64,000 bases of DNA from Dyadobacter sp. CY356 (GTDB lineage: Bacteria > Bacteroidota > Bacteroidia > Cytophagales > Spirosomataceae). Below the pieces are notes generated by a model, which was not told the DNA's origin, ran no database searches, and saw nothing but the letters and a program-made list of their open reading frames with translations. A program made the translations under genes and the position numbers. Shown in pieces: positions 53,204 to 62,032 of this stretch (its first letter is position 1; every line of letters starts with the position of its first letter). Where the stretch lies: NCBI RefSeq assembly GCF_021440195.1, contig NZ_JAJTSZ010000007.1:62001-126000 (forward strand), in the 5' to 3' direction.

Positions 53204-53331
53204 CGGGTTTTGGTCTTAAATAAGATTAATAATAGTCAAAAGCGTGTTTGCACTAAATCATACTGAACGGAAACAATCAGCGCTTAAATATAACAACGTT
53301 CGGATATATAGTACTATTATTTCCTATTATT

Positions 53332-53364
53332 TCACCATTACTATTTTCCGGAATAGTATGGTGA
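53332..53364. repeat. hairpin with repeated ACTATT motifs upstream of the oxidoreductase and panD
   Basis: TCACCATTACTATT (53332-53345) pairs with AATAGTATGGTGA (53352-53364) with one bulged T. ACTATT or its complement occurs four times between 53312 and 53418. It lies in the divergent region of about 340 bp between two genes, which otherwise shows only the panD promoter. Confidence 0.45.
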
Positions 53365-53450
53365 CCATAAAAATTCGGTGGTAAAATGCCGGGAGATATG
53401 CCTTATTCGAATACTATTCAAAATTGGAACTACGCCGAAAACGGTTATGT

Positions 53451-53482
53451 TTTGAAGGCTGTGTATAATTCCTTTAACTTTG
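53451..53482 (+). promoter_or_regulatory. promoter of panD (TTTG-20-TAACTTTG)
   Basis: Exact TTTG, 20-nt spacer and exact TAACTTTG. Predicted start about 53489, leader about 57 nt. The best promoter match in the window. Confidence 0.75.
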
Positions 53483-53545
53483 CGGAATTTCCACGCATTC
53501 ACAATAAAATTTCACTCATCTAGCTGAGTAATGCAACTAACCATC

Positions 53546-53881
53546 ATGAAGTCCAAGATTCACCGCGTTAAGGTGACTCAGGCAGAATTAAATTACGTAG
53601 GGAGTATCACCATTGATGAAGATCTGATGGATGCTGCCGGATTACTTGAAAATGAACAAGTTCATATTGTCAACAATAATAATGGCGAACGTTTTGTAAC
53701 GTATGTTATTAAAGGTGAACGCAATACCGGCATGATCTGCCTGAATGGCGCCGCAGCCAGAAGGGTGCAGATTGGCGATATCATCATCATTATATCGTAT
53801 GCAAGTATGACGCCGGAAGAAGCAAAAACTTACAAACCTCTTGTCGTTTTCCCTGATCATAACAACCAGCTTGTAGCTTAG
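53546..53881 (+). CDS. panD: aspartate 1-decarboxylase
   Basis: A 111-aa proenzyme. MKSKIHRVKVTQAELNYVGSITIDEDLMDAAGLLENEQVHI matches PanD; self-cleavage is expected between Gly19 and Ser20 (YVGSITID), producing the pyruvoyl group. NNNNGERFVTYVIKGERNTGMICLNGAAARRVQIGDIIIIISYA is the rest of the double-psi barrel. Makes beta-alanine for pantothenate. The ATG was chosen over one 15 bp upstream because the family start is MKSKIHRVKV-like. Only 49 bp separate it from the next gene, so an operon with the flippase-like gene is likely. Confidence 0.96.
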   Translation: MKSKIHRVKVTQAELNYVGSITIDEDLMDAAGLLENEQVHIVNNNNGERFVTYVIKGERNTGMICLNGAAARRVQIGDIIIIISYASMTPEEAKTYKPLVVFPDHNNQLVA

Positions 53882-53930
53882 CTTTGCTGTTGACGATTGT
53901 CTTATTACTCACAAACGAAATTTTCCAAAA

Positions 53931-54965
53931 ATGAAAAGCGCACTTCGCTATATTATCTCGCTGGGACTTGCGGGTGGTCTGATCTGGTTCGTTTTTAAGG
54001 ATATCAATCTTGACGATATGCTTAAAAGATTTGCTCAGGCCGATTGGCGTTGGATGGCGCTTTCCTGTGTTCTTTTAATAGGAGCGCACATAACCCGGGC
54101 CTGGCGCTGGGGAATGCTTATGGAGCCGCTTGGCTATAAACCAAATCTGTTAAACAGTACAATCTCTGTATTGACCGGATATTTTGCCAATTATATTGTC
54201 CCGAGAATGGGTGAAGTTACCCGTTGCGGAACACTTTACAGATTGGAAAAAATTCCTGTAAATCTAAGTTTTGGAACAGTGGTTGCGGAAAGGATTTTTG
54301 ATGTGATCATTCTTTTAGGACTTATTGGTTTGAACTTCATACTGGAATTTGACCGCCTCAGTAGCTTTTTTACAGAAATGTTTCAAAGTAAAATCTCTGG
54401 AAACGGACAGCCTGCGGCGGGTCCAAATCTTTTTCTGATCATTGGAGGTATTGTATTCCTGGTTGGAATCATTGCTGTAATTGTCGTTTTACGCAGTGCT
54501 TCTTTGCGGGATAAACTGATGCAGAATGCAGTTATTCAAAAGATCGCCGGATTTTTACAAGGTATGCTTGAAGGTTTACTGAGTGTGAGAAAATTGAAAA
54601 ATCCAGGTTTATTCTTTCTGAGCACTGCAATGATCTGGATCTTATACTATCTGGTTTCTTATGTGCTCTTCTTTTGTATTCCGGAAACTTCTCAACTCGG
54701 ATTATTGGCAGGACTTACCTTGCTTGTCGTAGGTTCAATTGGTATGACAGCACCTACGCAGGGAGGTATCGGAGCCTATCATTTATTGGTAGGGAGTGTG
54801 ATGGTTTTGTATGGTTTAACCCAAAAAGATGGGATAACGCTGGCAACTTTTATTCATGGTACGCAAATGTTATTTATGCTGGTAGTAGGCGCTTTGGCAT
54901 TTTTGTTCGTACTAGTTCAGAATAAGGCAACAGACGAACCTGTGGCGGCAGTTACCAATCCTTAA
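53931..54965 (+). CDS. lysylphosphatidylglycerol synthase transmembrane region (flippase-like) family protein
   Basis: A 344-aa protein with about eight membrane segments. Features: WRWMALSCVLLIGAHITRAWRWGMLMEPLGYKPNLLNSTISVLTGYFANYIVPRMGEVTRCG near the N-terminus, then RIFDVIILLGLIGLNF and the late GSIGMTAPTQGGIGAYHLLVGSVM (about 271-294), conserved in the LPG-synthase TM domain (UPF0104). No catalytic lysyltransferase domain is attached. It may flip a lipid or lipid-linked sugar. Downstream of panD and upstream of a heptose-phosphate adenylyltransferase on the same strand. Confidence 0.87.
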   Translation: MKSALRYIISLGLAGGLIWFVFKDINLDDMLKRFAQADWRWMALSCVLLIGAHITRAWRWGMLMEPLGYKPNLLNSTISVLTGYFANYIVPRMGEVTRCGTLYRLEKIPVNLSFGTVVAERIFDVIILLGLIGLNFILEFDRLSSFFTEMFQSKISGNGQPAAGPNLFLIIGGIVFLVGIIAVIVVLRSASLRDKLMQNAVIQKIAGFLQGMLEGLLSVRKLKNPGLFFLSTAMIWILYYLVSYVLFFCIPETSQLGLLAGLTLLVVGSIGMTAPTQGGIGAYHLLVGSVMVLYGLTQKDGITLATFIHGTQMLFMLVVGALAFLFVLVQNKATDEPVAAVTNP

Positions 54966-54998
54966 TTCATCTTTTCTTATACCAAAATATTATTGAGA

Positions 54999-55484
54999 AT
55001 GAATCCGACAGAAAGTAAGATCGTACGTATAGATGAAGCAAAAACGCTGATTGAAGATTGGCAAAGAGCAGGCCAGAAAGTTGTTTTCACCAACGGCTGT
55101 TTTGATATTGTACATCTGGGCCATATTGATTATCTGGAAAAAGCACATGCATTGGGCGGAAGGCTGGTACTTGGGCTTAATACAGATGCATCTGTAAGCC
55201 GTTTGAAGGGCCCACTTCGCCCCGTTGTAAATGAGTATGCACGTGCCCGTTTGATGTCAGCATTGTCATTTGTAGATGCTGTCATTTTGTTCGACGAACC
55301 TACCCCGAGTGAGCTGATAGAGGCTCTAAAACCTGACATTTTGGTAAAAGGTGACGATTATACAGTCGAAAATATCGCTGGCGCGGATTTTGTCCTTGCT
55401 AATGGAGGAGAGGTAAAAACGATAGCACTTGTAAAAGGATATTCAACATCTGCGGTAATTGAAAAGATTAAACAAGGATATTGA
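54999..55484 (+). CDS. rfaE2: D-glycero-beta-D-manno-heptose-1-phosphate adenylyltransferase
   Basis: A 161-aa nucleotidyltransferase. KVVFTNGCFDIVHLGHIDYLEKAHALG (28-54) carries the HxGH motif (His39, His42); LVLGLNTDASVSRLKGPLRP and the late KGYSTSAVIEKIKQ are the HldE/RfaE C-terminal domain signatures. Makes ADP-heptose for LPS inner core in the cytoplasm. The kinase domain of HldE is absent, as in split enzymes. The ATG is 6 bp downstream of a TTG that would extend the frame. Confidence 0.92.
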   Translation: MNPTESKIVRIDEAKTLIEDWQRAGQKVVFTNGCFDIVHLGHIDYLEKAHALGGRLVLGLNTDASVSRLKGPLRPVVNEYARARLMSALSFVDAVILFDEPTPSELIEALKPDILVKGDDYTVENIAGADFVLANGGEVKTIALVKGYSTSAVIEKIKQGY

Positions 55485-55577
55485 GCAAAAGAAAATTTCA
55501 TACAAGTGACCAATATCAAAAGCTCCGTTTAAGTATTGAAATTTTAATTTTTCATAAAAATCTAAAGAGAAAAAGAT

Positions 55578-56258
55578 ATGATGGGTGCCTATGTTATCGG
55601 TATACTTGTCATGCTCGTAAGTGTTTACGTGCAATGGCGGTTAAAAAGTAAGTTTGAAGAATATTCACAAGTAGGATTAAGCAATGGAATGAGCGGCCGC
55701 GAGATCGCTGAGAAAATGCTTAGAGATAGTGGAATTTATGACGTTCGCGTTGTTTCTGTTGAAGGCCAACTGACGGACCATTATAACCCTGAGGATAAAA
55801 CGGTGAACCTGAGTCCTGACGTGTTTCACGGCAGAAGTGTTTCGGCAGCTGCGGTTGCATCCCACGAATGTGGTCATGCTGTCCAACATGCCACAGCTTA
55901 CAAATGGCTGCAATTCCGCTCAAAAATGGTTCCGTTTTTAAGTGTATCATCACGTTACATGCAGTGGGTAATTTTAGGTGGTATTTTGTTATTGAACACA
56001 ACGCCACTTCCATTGACAATTGGTGTTGCTTTATTTGCCGTAACTACACTTTTCACTTTCATTACACTTCCTGTTGAATATGATGCAAGTAACAGAGCTT
56101 TGGCCTGGATCCAGCAAAACAGAGTGGTGAACGAAAGAGAGTATGTAATGGCTGCTGACGCCTTGAAATGGGCAGCAAGAACTTACCTGGTTGCAGCAAT
56201 CGGTTCATTAGCGACATTGCTTTATTATGTAACACTTTTGATGGGCAGAAGAGATTAA
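55578..56258 (+). CDS. zinc metallopeptidase (Zn_peptidase_2 / YugP-like)
   Basis: A 226-aa membrane protein: an N-terminal helix (MMGAYVIGILVMLVSVYVQW), a luminal or cytoplasmic domain with the HExxH motif HECGH (96-100), and two further helices (WVILGGILLL, LPLTIGVALFAVTTLFTF). Length and motif fit the DUF455-free YugP family. DYDASNRA-like segment EYDASNRALAW is also typical and Glu186-type residues could be the third ligand. Role in the cell is unknown. Follows rfaE2 by 93 bp. Confidence 0.87.
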   Translation: MMGAYVIGILVMLVSVYVQWRLKSKFEEYSQVGLSNGMSGREIAEKMLRDSGIYDVRVVSVEGQLTDHYNPEDKTVNLSPDVFHGRSVSAAAVASHECGHAVQHATAYKWLQFRSKMVPFLSVSSRYMQWVILGGILLLNTTPLPLTIGVALFAVTTLFTFITLPVEYDASNRALAWIQQNRVVNEREYVMAADALKWAARTYLVAAIGSLATLLYYVTLLMGRRD

Positions 56259-56287
56259 TTTGATTTTTAATCAAAGTTTGAATATTG

Positions 56288-56325
56288 AGAGAAGTCAGCT
56301 AGTAAAGGGTTGGCTTCTCTTTTTT
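56288..56325 (+). terminator. intrinsic terminator of the zinc metallopeptidase gene
   Basis: 12-bp stem AGAGAAGTCAGC/GTTGGCTTCTCT (two non-Watson-Crick pairs), 9-nt loop, T-run. Its right arm overlaps the -33 box of the next gene. Confidence 0.75.
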
Positions 56326-56340
56326 GTTTGGTTATATTTG
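56310..56340 (+). promoter_or_regulatory. promoter of the DUF5618 gene (TTG-20-TATATTTG)
   Basis: TTG (56310-56312), 20-nt spacer, TATATTTG (56333-56340), predicted start about 56347. The -33 element sits in the right arm of the preceding terminator. Confidence 0.6.
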
Positions 56341-56383
56341 TTTTACAACATCCACTATAAAATTAAAATCTCGTAAGTAATCA

Positions 56384-56764
56384 ATGGATTCAATATCAGA
56401 AGCCCGCCGCCATATTGCAAACGCCAAAGAGATATTAAGTGAAAAGGCAAAAAAGGAAGATGGCCGTTATCAGGATAAAAAATATGTAAAGATGGCTGGG
56501 CATACAGCCTATACTGGTGTATTATTAGCTTTGGATATTTTATTGGGCAACAAGAAAAAATCAACCAGAAAGAGTGTCGAATGGTATCGGTCAGAATTAT
56601 CAAATCGAGATAAAAAAATCAGTGGATCATTTGCCGACGTTTACGATGTACTTCATTTATCCATGGGTTATGACGGTTTAAGCAATGCCAAAATTGCAGC
56701 TATGGGTCTGCAAGAAGCTGAAAAAATTATTAGTTGGGTGGAACAAAGACTTGCAGTAGCTTAA
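56384..56764 (+). CDS. DUF5618 / HEPN-like small helical protein
   Basis: A 126-aa helical protein. ISEARRHIANAKEILSEKAKKEDGRYQDKKYVKMAGHTAYTGVLLALDILL and DVYDVLHLSMGYDGLSNAKIAAMGLQEAEKIISWV resemble DUF5618, distantly like HEPN domains (RxxxA/ helical bundle). No partner nucleotidyltransferase is adjacent and no clear RNase motif (RxxxxH) is seen, so a toxin role is unproven. Own promoter; convergent with an FG-GAP gene. Confidence 0.75.
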   Translation: MDSISEARRHIANAKEILSEKAKKEDGRYQDKKYVKMAGHTAYTGVLLALDILLGNKKKSTRKSVEWYRSELSNRDKKISGSFADVYDVLHLSMGYDGLSNAKIAAMGLQEAEKIISWVEQRLAVA

Positions 56765-56775
56765 ATCAATTCAAC

Positions 56776-57945
56776 TCACTTCCGCTGATTCCAATAAATC
56801 ACAACATTATGAGTCGAACGACCGGAAGCCACAACATCCAGATCTCCATCTCCATCAAGATCTGCTGTTGTTAAGTCTTCACAAGCGATTTTGATTTTAT
56901 CATCCAGCGAATATTCCTGCCATTTTTTCCCTTCCGCGTCCATACCAACAAACATTCTCACGCCCATCTGATCTGCAACATTTGGATTTCGCCAGCCCAC
57001 AACAATCTGATCCCGGCCTTGTCCGAAAAAATCAGCGCATGCCAATGCATGTCCTTCTTTCATTTTATCCGTCAAAACAGTTCTGTTGTCTTTTGAATAC
57101 ACCACCAGGGAATTTCCGTGCATCGGCTCAACCGTAGCAGAAAAAAGCTGATTTTTCCCCAAAGTCCCCATTCTGATCTCTCCTACACCCTGGCCCGGAA
57201 CCATCCAGTTTCCCGAAGGTGCCCAACCATCCACACCGTTTAAAAAAACCTGAACACCTTCCTTACTAGCCACAGCTAAACCAACAAATCTTCCCGGAAC
57301 TTCCATCGGTTGAAAATTATGCGTCATATGCATATTTGTTTCAATCAAATTATAACCCCATAAACCTTTACGATTTTCAGGAACGTCAAAGGCAATCAAA
57401 TTCACGCCTGCTCCCACTCCGTTTACGTTTCCTTCGCCATGCAGCGGTAATACGATCAGCTGAAAAGTATTGTCTTCTCTTTTTACCCACTGCATTCTAT
57501 GAATTGTAACTTCATGATGCAAACGTGTTGGCTCCCAAAGTTTGGTCCTGTCTTCGGTTGGGGATAAATAAAATACCGCCCCCGATTGTTTGTTATTTTT
57601 TGTCTCTGACGGATTCCACTGTGCACCTACCGCGATTTCCACTTTTCCGTCACCATCAATATCCCTGGCAGCTATGCAGACATTATCCTGCTCAGTAAGG
57701 TCTTTGGCAATCACGTAACGTACCCATTTTCCAGACTTTTCTCCCGGATTCTTATACCAGACAACTTCAGTTTTATCTGCCAGCAAAATATCAGGTTTTC
57801 CATCGCCATCCACATCACCCGTTGTTACCCCATAACCAATGCTGATTTCACTATCAATCACTTCCCCCTTGAACGTAGCCGTCTGGCTGTTAGATTTTAA
57901 ATGGAAAAGCAGAATGATAACGAACGATAATATTTGTTTTTTCAT
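56776..57945 (-). CDS. secreted FG-GAP/VCBS repeat protein
   Basis: A 389-aa protein with a signal peptide ending LKSNSQ. Repeats carry calcium-binding loops of the form DGDGxPDI and DIDGDGKVEIAVGAQW (DVDGDGKPDILLADKTEVVWYKN, DIDGDGKVEI, DLDGDGDLDVVASG), as in integrin-like beta-propellers. Likely periplasmic or surface; the ligand is unknown. Its start lies 162 bp from gcvT, divergent. Confidence 0.85.
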   Translation of the reverse strand: MKKQILSFVIILLFHLKSNSQTATFKGEVIDSEISIGYGVTTGDVDGDGKPDILLADKTEVVWYKNPGEKSGKWVRYVIAKDLTEQDNVCIAARDIDGDGKVEIAVGAQWNPSETKNNKQSGAVFYLSPTEDRTKLWEPTRLHHEVTIHRMQWVKREDNTFQLIVLPLHGEGNVNGVGAGVNLIAFDVPENRKGLWGYNLIETNMHMTHNFQPMEVPGRFVGLAVASKEGVQVFLNGVDGWAPSGNWMVPGQGVGEIRMGTLGKNQLFSATVEPMHGNSLVVYSKDNRTVLTDKMKEGHALACADFFGQGRDQIVVGWRNPNVADQMGVRMFVGMDAEGKKWQEYSLDDKIKIACEDLTTADLDGDGDLDVVASGRSTHNVVIYWNQRK

Positions 57946-58044
57946 AGATCAATTTTCAATTTCAATGCCAGGATCAGGCCATAAAGCCTACTTTTTCACA
58001 ATATACTTCAAAAACATTACCTGTTGCATTTCAAAACATACATT

Positions 58045-58078
58045 TTTGCGTCGCTTTGGTCTGCTTTTCATACTTTTG
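58045..58078 (+). promoter_or_regulatory. probable promoter of gcvT (TTTG-22-TACTTTTG)
   Basis: TACTTTTG at the -7 position with TTTG 22 nt upstream, slightly long spacing. Predicted start about 58085, leader about 22 nt. Confidence 0.5.
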
Positions 58079-58106
58079 TAGTTTACAGAGAACCAAAAAC
58101 CATTTT

Positions 58107-59189
58107 ATGAAAACCGTTCCCCTACACCAGGTCCACGTTGAGTTAGGTGCCAAAATAGTACCCTTTGCAGGTTTTGAGATGCCAGTGCGCTATTCTTCTG
58201 ATATGGAAGAGCATCATACAGTCCGCAATAACGTAGGTGTTTTTGATGTTTCGCATATGGGGGAATTTAGTATTAAAGGTCCGGGAGCGTTGGATCTGAT
58301 ACAAAAAGTAACATCCAATGATGCTTCGGCTCTTTTTGATGGAAAAGTACAATACAGCTATTTGCCAAATGCAGACGGCGGCGTGGTCGATGATTTGCTT
58401 GTTTACCGTTACAGTGCAGAGGAATATCTTTTGGTTGTCAATGCTTCCAACATAGAAAAAGACTGGAACTGGATCAAGAGCCATAATACGAAAGGTGTTG
58501 AAATGAAAAACCTTTCAGATGAATTATGTCTGTTGGCTGTTCAGGGACCAAACGCAACAGCAACTTTGCAAAAACTGACAAGTGTTGATTTGGCTGCGAT
58601 GGATTATTATACATTCCAGGTTGGTCAAATGGCCGGAATTGATGACGTTATTATCTCAGCCACAGGTTATACCGGCGCAGGCGGATTTGAGATTTATATC
58701 AAAAATGAGGAAGCCAAAAAGATGTGGGAAGCCATTTTTGAGGCTGGGAAAGAATACAATATACAGCCTGTCGGACTTGGTGCACGTGATACCTTGCGTC
58801 TTGAAAAAGGCTTTTGTTTATATGGAAATGATATTGATGATAAAACTTCTCCTTTGGAAGCCGGCCTTGGCTGGGTTACCAAATTCACGAAAGATTTTAT
58901 CAATTCAGAAGATTTAAAAAGTCAGAAAGAAACTGGTTTAAAAAATAAGCTCGTAGGATTTGAAATGATCGACCGTGGAATTCCGCGTGGTCATTACGAA
59001 CTTTGTGATGCCGAAGGAAATAAGTTGGGTGATGTTACATCAGGAACACAATCTCCTACCTTACAAAAAGGAATTGGTTTAGGTTATGTACCAACCGCAT
59101 ACAGCAAACCTGAAACAGAAATTTTCGTCAAGGTGAGAGACCGCCTTTTGAAAGCAAAGGTTGTAAAATTACCTTTTGTAAAAGGTTGA
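58107..59189 (+). CDS. gcvT: aminomethyltransferase of the glycine cleavage system
   Basis: A 360-aa T-protein. Diagnostic parts: KIVPFAGFEMPVRYSSDMEEHHTVRNNVGVFDVSHMGEF (folate-binding domain), GGVVDDLLVYR, LAVQGPNA, GYTGAGGFEIYI and LEAGLGWVTKFTKDFI. It transfers the methylene group of glycine to tetrahydrofolate in the cytoplasm. The ATG was chosen because MKTVPLHQVHVELGAKIVPFAG is the family start; the frame extends 17 codons upstream into the promoter. Confidence 0.96.
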   Translation: MKTVPLHQVHVELGAKIVPFAGFEMPVRYSSDMEEHHTVRNNVGVFDVSHMGEFSIKGPGALDLIQKVTSNDASALFDGKVQYSYLPNADGGVVDDLLVYRYSAEEYLLVVNASNIEKDWNWIKSHNTKGVEMKNLSDELCLLAVQGPNATATLQKLTSVDLAAMDYYTFQVGQMAGIDDVIISATGYTGAGGFEIYIKNEEAKKMWEAIFEAGKEYNIQPVGLGARDTLRLEKGFCLYGNDIDDKTSPLEAGLGWVTKFTKDFINSEDLKSQKETGLKNKLVGFEMIDRGIPRGHYELCDAEGNKLGDVTSGTQSPTLQKGIGLGYVPTAYSKPETEIFVKVRDRLLKAKVVKLPFVKG

Positions 59190-59200
59190 TATACTTTTTC

Positions 59201-59238
59201 TTGCCGAATTGATTTCTCAGTTCGGCAATCTATTTTTG
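59201..59238 (+). terminator. intrinsic terminator of gcvT
   Basis: 12-bp stem TTGCCGAATTGA/TCAGTTCGGCAA (one wobble), 4-nt loop, then TCTATTTTT. Confidence 0.75.
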
Positions 59239-59278
59239 TCTCAAAATCGTAATACCAAAATTCTGTTTAGTAATAAGT

Positions 59279-59989
59279 ATGAAACACCTTGACGTCTGCC
59301 TTACCCCTGACTTGCTGCATTTACATAAACTTGATAATTCAATAGTAGTTGTTGCCGATATTTTCCGCGCCACTTCCTGTATGGTAACCGGCCTTGCTTA
59401 TGGCGTAAAAAGTATAACACCAGTGGCCACCGTAGAAGAATGTAAACTTTTACAGGACAGAGGATTTATTGCCGCCGCAGAACGTGATGCACATAAAGTG
59501 GAAGGATTCGATCTGGATAATTCTCCGTTCAGCTATATGAACGAGCGATTAATTGGATCTGAAATTGCAATGACTACTACCAACGGAACGTTATCCATTG
59601 CAAAAGCAAGAGCTTCTGCTGTGAAAGTAATGGTTGGCGCATTTTTGAATCTTGGTGCATTGGCCAATCATCTGAGATCTGAACAATATGATGTGCTTGT
59701 ACTTTGTGCAGGCTGGAAAGGAAGACCAAACCTGGAAGATACCTTATTTGCCGGTGCTTTGGCCGATGCTTTGAAAGATCAGTTTATGTTGAGAGAAGAC
59801 GGCACGCTGATGGCACAAAGACTTTATAATCAGAGTAGTGATAATTTACTTTCTGCTGTTTCCAACTCTTCACACGTAAGAAGATTACAGCGTCTGGGTA
59901 TTCATAAAGATATTTCTTATTGTTTACAAAAAGATCTTTATGACGTGGTTCCGGTTTTAAGAGGGACAACACTGGTAGCTATGAACTAG
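59279..59989 (+). CDS. 2-phosphosulfolactate phosphatase (ComB family)
   Basis: A 236-aa protein. VVVADIFRATSCMVTGLAYGVKSITPVATVEEC, AAERDAHKVEGFDLDNSPF, TTTNGTLSIAKARASA and LVLCAGWKGRPNLEDTLFAGALADAL match the ComB family (PF04029). In archaea ComB dephosphorylates phosphosulfolactate on the way to coenzyme M; in bacteria without coenzyme M the role is unclear and may concern sulfonate metabolism. No comA or comC homologue is in the window. Confidence 0.88.
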   Translation: MKHLDVCLTPDLLHLHKLDNSIVVVADIFRATSCMVTGLAYGVKSITPVATVEECKLLQDRGFIAAAERDAHKVEGFDLDNSPFSYMNERLIGSEIAMTTTNGTLSIAKARASAVKVMVGAFLNLGALANHLRSEQYDVLVLCAGWKGRPNLEDTLFAGALADALKDQFMLREDGTLMAQRLYNQSSDNLLSAVSNSSHVRRLQRLGIHKDISYCLQKDLYDVVPVLRGTTLVAMN

Positions 59990-60030
59990 CCAGTTCAATA
60001 TTTTTGTAAAATAAGTTTCAACAACTATAC

Positions 60031-62007
60031 ATGTCAAAGTTCTTCATCATTGCTTTTTTTGGATTGCTGCTGAGCATCACCTCGGTGAACGCACAGAAAA
60101 GTCCTTCCAAGGCAAAAACAGTTTCCAAGCCTAAGTCTTCTGCCGCCAAGCCTGCAACCATCAATAAGCCTGCGGTTGTGACCAAGCCAAAATCAGATAG
60201 TCTTTTACCAAACAAGGCCGCGAAAGAAATCATTAAAGCGAAAGAAGTTGTAGCGGATACTTTGCAAGAAGTCTCCGGAGACACTTTGACAGAAAAAGCA
60301 GCCGAGGAGCAAGTCGTGAAAGCAGCAAAAGCTGCCGGAGATACCGTTTATGCTTACAAAATCATTGCTGATGATCTGTCCTACATGCAGGTCTGCCCTG
60401 GGACTACGATAACTTTGCCCTTTACTACGGAAGGTCCCTTTGATGAAGACAATAATTTTATTGTTCACATTATTGACCCGGCCGGCAAGTCAATCCCTAT
60501 TTCTTTGCCATCAAAAAAAGGCCCTATCCGTGCCGTTATTCCTTCATATAAAATTGGCGGAGAAGTTTACAGATTGCAGATATTAAGTACTATCCCGGTT
60601 GTAAAAAGTCAGGAAGTGCCAATTCGATTACTTCAAACGCCTACTGCAAGAATTGAAGTTGCTGATGGTACGCAAGCCGTCCGCATTATGCCGGGAAAAG
60701 AAGCACAATTACGCATCAATTTACAGGGGAGTGCACCATGGACTTTCAGACTTTCTGATAGCACCACGGTTCAAACCATGTCAAATCCCTATTACATGAC
60801 CGTAAAACCATCGCATGTGAAAGCATACCGGATTATTGGAGTGTCCAATGCTTGTGGAAGCGGTGTAAGCACTGGAGAGCCGATTATTAATGTTGATGAT
60901 AATCCCGAACCAAAACTTGAACTGAAAGAAGTTGACAAGTTGGTCCGGGTGTGTACAGGTATTCCTTTCCAGGTTCCATTCAGCGCAACTGGAAGATTTA
61001 AAGCGGGAAATAAATTTGTGGTACAAATCGCGGATCATTCAGGTAATTATAAAACGATCTCCTCCCCGGACACAACAGGATATATTGCTACACAAATTCC
61101 TTCAACCTACAAACCGGGAGATTATCGTCTGCGTGTGACTTCTTCTGCGCCGTATCTGGTAAGTCAGTTTGCCAATATTACGATTGTAGCACCAACAGTC
61201 GCTACGCTTCAAAGAGATTCCCTGCACTTACCTGAAAATGGCTCAGGAGACTTGTCAGTACGTTTTGATGGCGGGGGCCCATGGTTTGTGCTTTTATCTG
61301 ATGGAACTTACGAAAATAACATTATGGATTCTCCGCATAAAATCACGGTGAAACCTTATTACGATACGAACTTCCAGATCACTTCCGCCGGCGGACTTTG
61401 CGGTGTTGGAAAATTTTCAGGTCGCGCTGTGGTTAGTGTCACGACGCCACCTGCAAGTATCACCATGGAAAAGCTTCCGCAATCAACTGTTTGTGCCGGA
61501 AGCAGCATCGAAATCCCATATAAAACTGCCGGGAGATATTCTGCTACCAATAGGTTTGTTGTGCAGATAACGGATAAAAACGGAAGGTTTGTAGATTTGC
61601 CAACAACTGTGTCTGCAACCACTTTTACGGCAAAAGTCACCTCTGCGGTTTCTCCGGGAGATACCATCCGTGCACAAAAAATCAGAATTATTTCCTCTTC
61701 GCCAGCTGTATCCAGTAAAGTGGAAGAAATAAAAGTGATTCCAAATAATAAAGCGATTGGAGAGGTGACCGGGAAAGCATTTATTGCTGCCGGAAGATCA
61801 ACCCGGATTCAGCTGAAATTTAAAAATGGATTACCTCCCTGGTCATTTACTTTATCTGACGGAACGGCTGTGAACGGAACATTTCTGAATCCATACCTGA
61901 TTACCGTTTCACCTGCAGCCACAACTGAATATACCATCAGCTCATTGAAAAGTGGCTGCGGAACAGGCATTGGTACAGGGTCGGCAATTGTAACTGTCGA
62001 TAAATAA
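60031..62007 (+). CDS. large secreted protein of three alternating repeat pairs
   Basis: A 658-aa protein with a signal peptide ending TSVNAQ and a Lys/Pro/Ala/Ser-rich linker to about residue 110. From about 120 it alternates two beta-rich modules three times. Module A starts with a VC-G motif (VCPGTTITLPF, VCTGIPFQVPF, VCAGSSIEIPY at about 121, 307 and 487) and has NxFVVQIxDxxG. Module B has APWTFRLSD / GPWFVLLSDG / PPWSFTLSDG and a CG-G pair (about 233, 413, 600). Conserved cysteines may form disulfides. No T9SS C-terminal domain is seen. It lies 26 bp upstream of porZ on the same strand; function unknown. Confidence 0.8.
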   Translation: MSKFFIIAFFGLLLSITSVNAQKSPSKAKTVSKPKSSAAKPATINKPAVVTKPKSDSLLPNKAAKEIIKAKEVVADTLQEVSGDTLTEKAAEEQVVKAAKAAGDTVYAYKIIADDLSYMQVCPGTTITLPFTTEGPFDEDNNFIVHIIDPAGKSIPISLPSKKGPIRAVIPSYKIGGEVYRLQILSTIPVVKSQEVPIRLLQTPTARIEVADGTQAVRIMPGKEAQLRINLQGSAPWTFRLSDSTTVQTMSNPYYMTVKPSHVKAYRIIGVSNACGSGVSTGEPIINVDDNPEPKLELKEVDKLVRVCTGIPFQVPFSATGRFKAGNKFVVQIADHSGNYKTISSPDTTGYIATQIPSTYKPGDYRLRVTSSAPYLVSQFANITIVAPTVATLQRDSLHLPENGSGDLSVRFDGGGPWFVLLSDGTYENNIMDSPHKITVKPYYDTNFQITSAGGLCGVGKFSGRAVVSVTTPPASITMEKLPQSTVCAGSSIEIPYKTAGRYSATNRFVVQITDKNGRFVDLPTTVSATTFTAKVTSAVSPGDTIRAQKIRIISSSPAVSSKVEEIKVIPNNKAIGEVTGKAFIAAGRSTRIQLKFKNGLPPWSFTLSDGTAVNGTFLNPYLITVSPAATTEYTISSLKSGCGTGIGTGSAIVTVDK

Positions 62008-62032
62008 TTTTCAACCCCAAAGTAAAAGCGAA

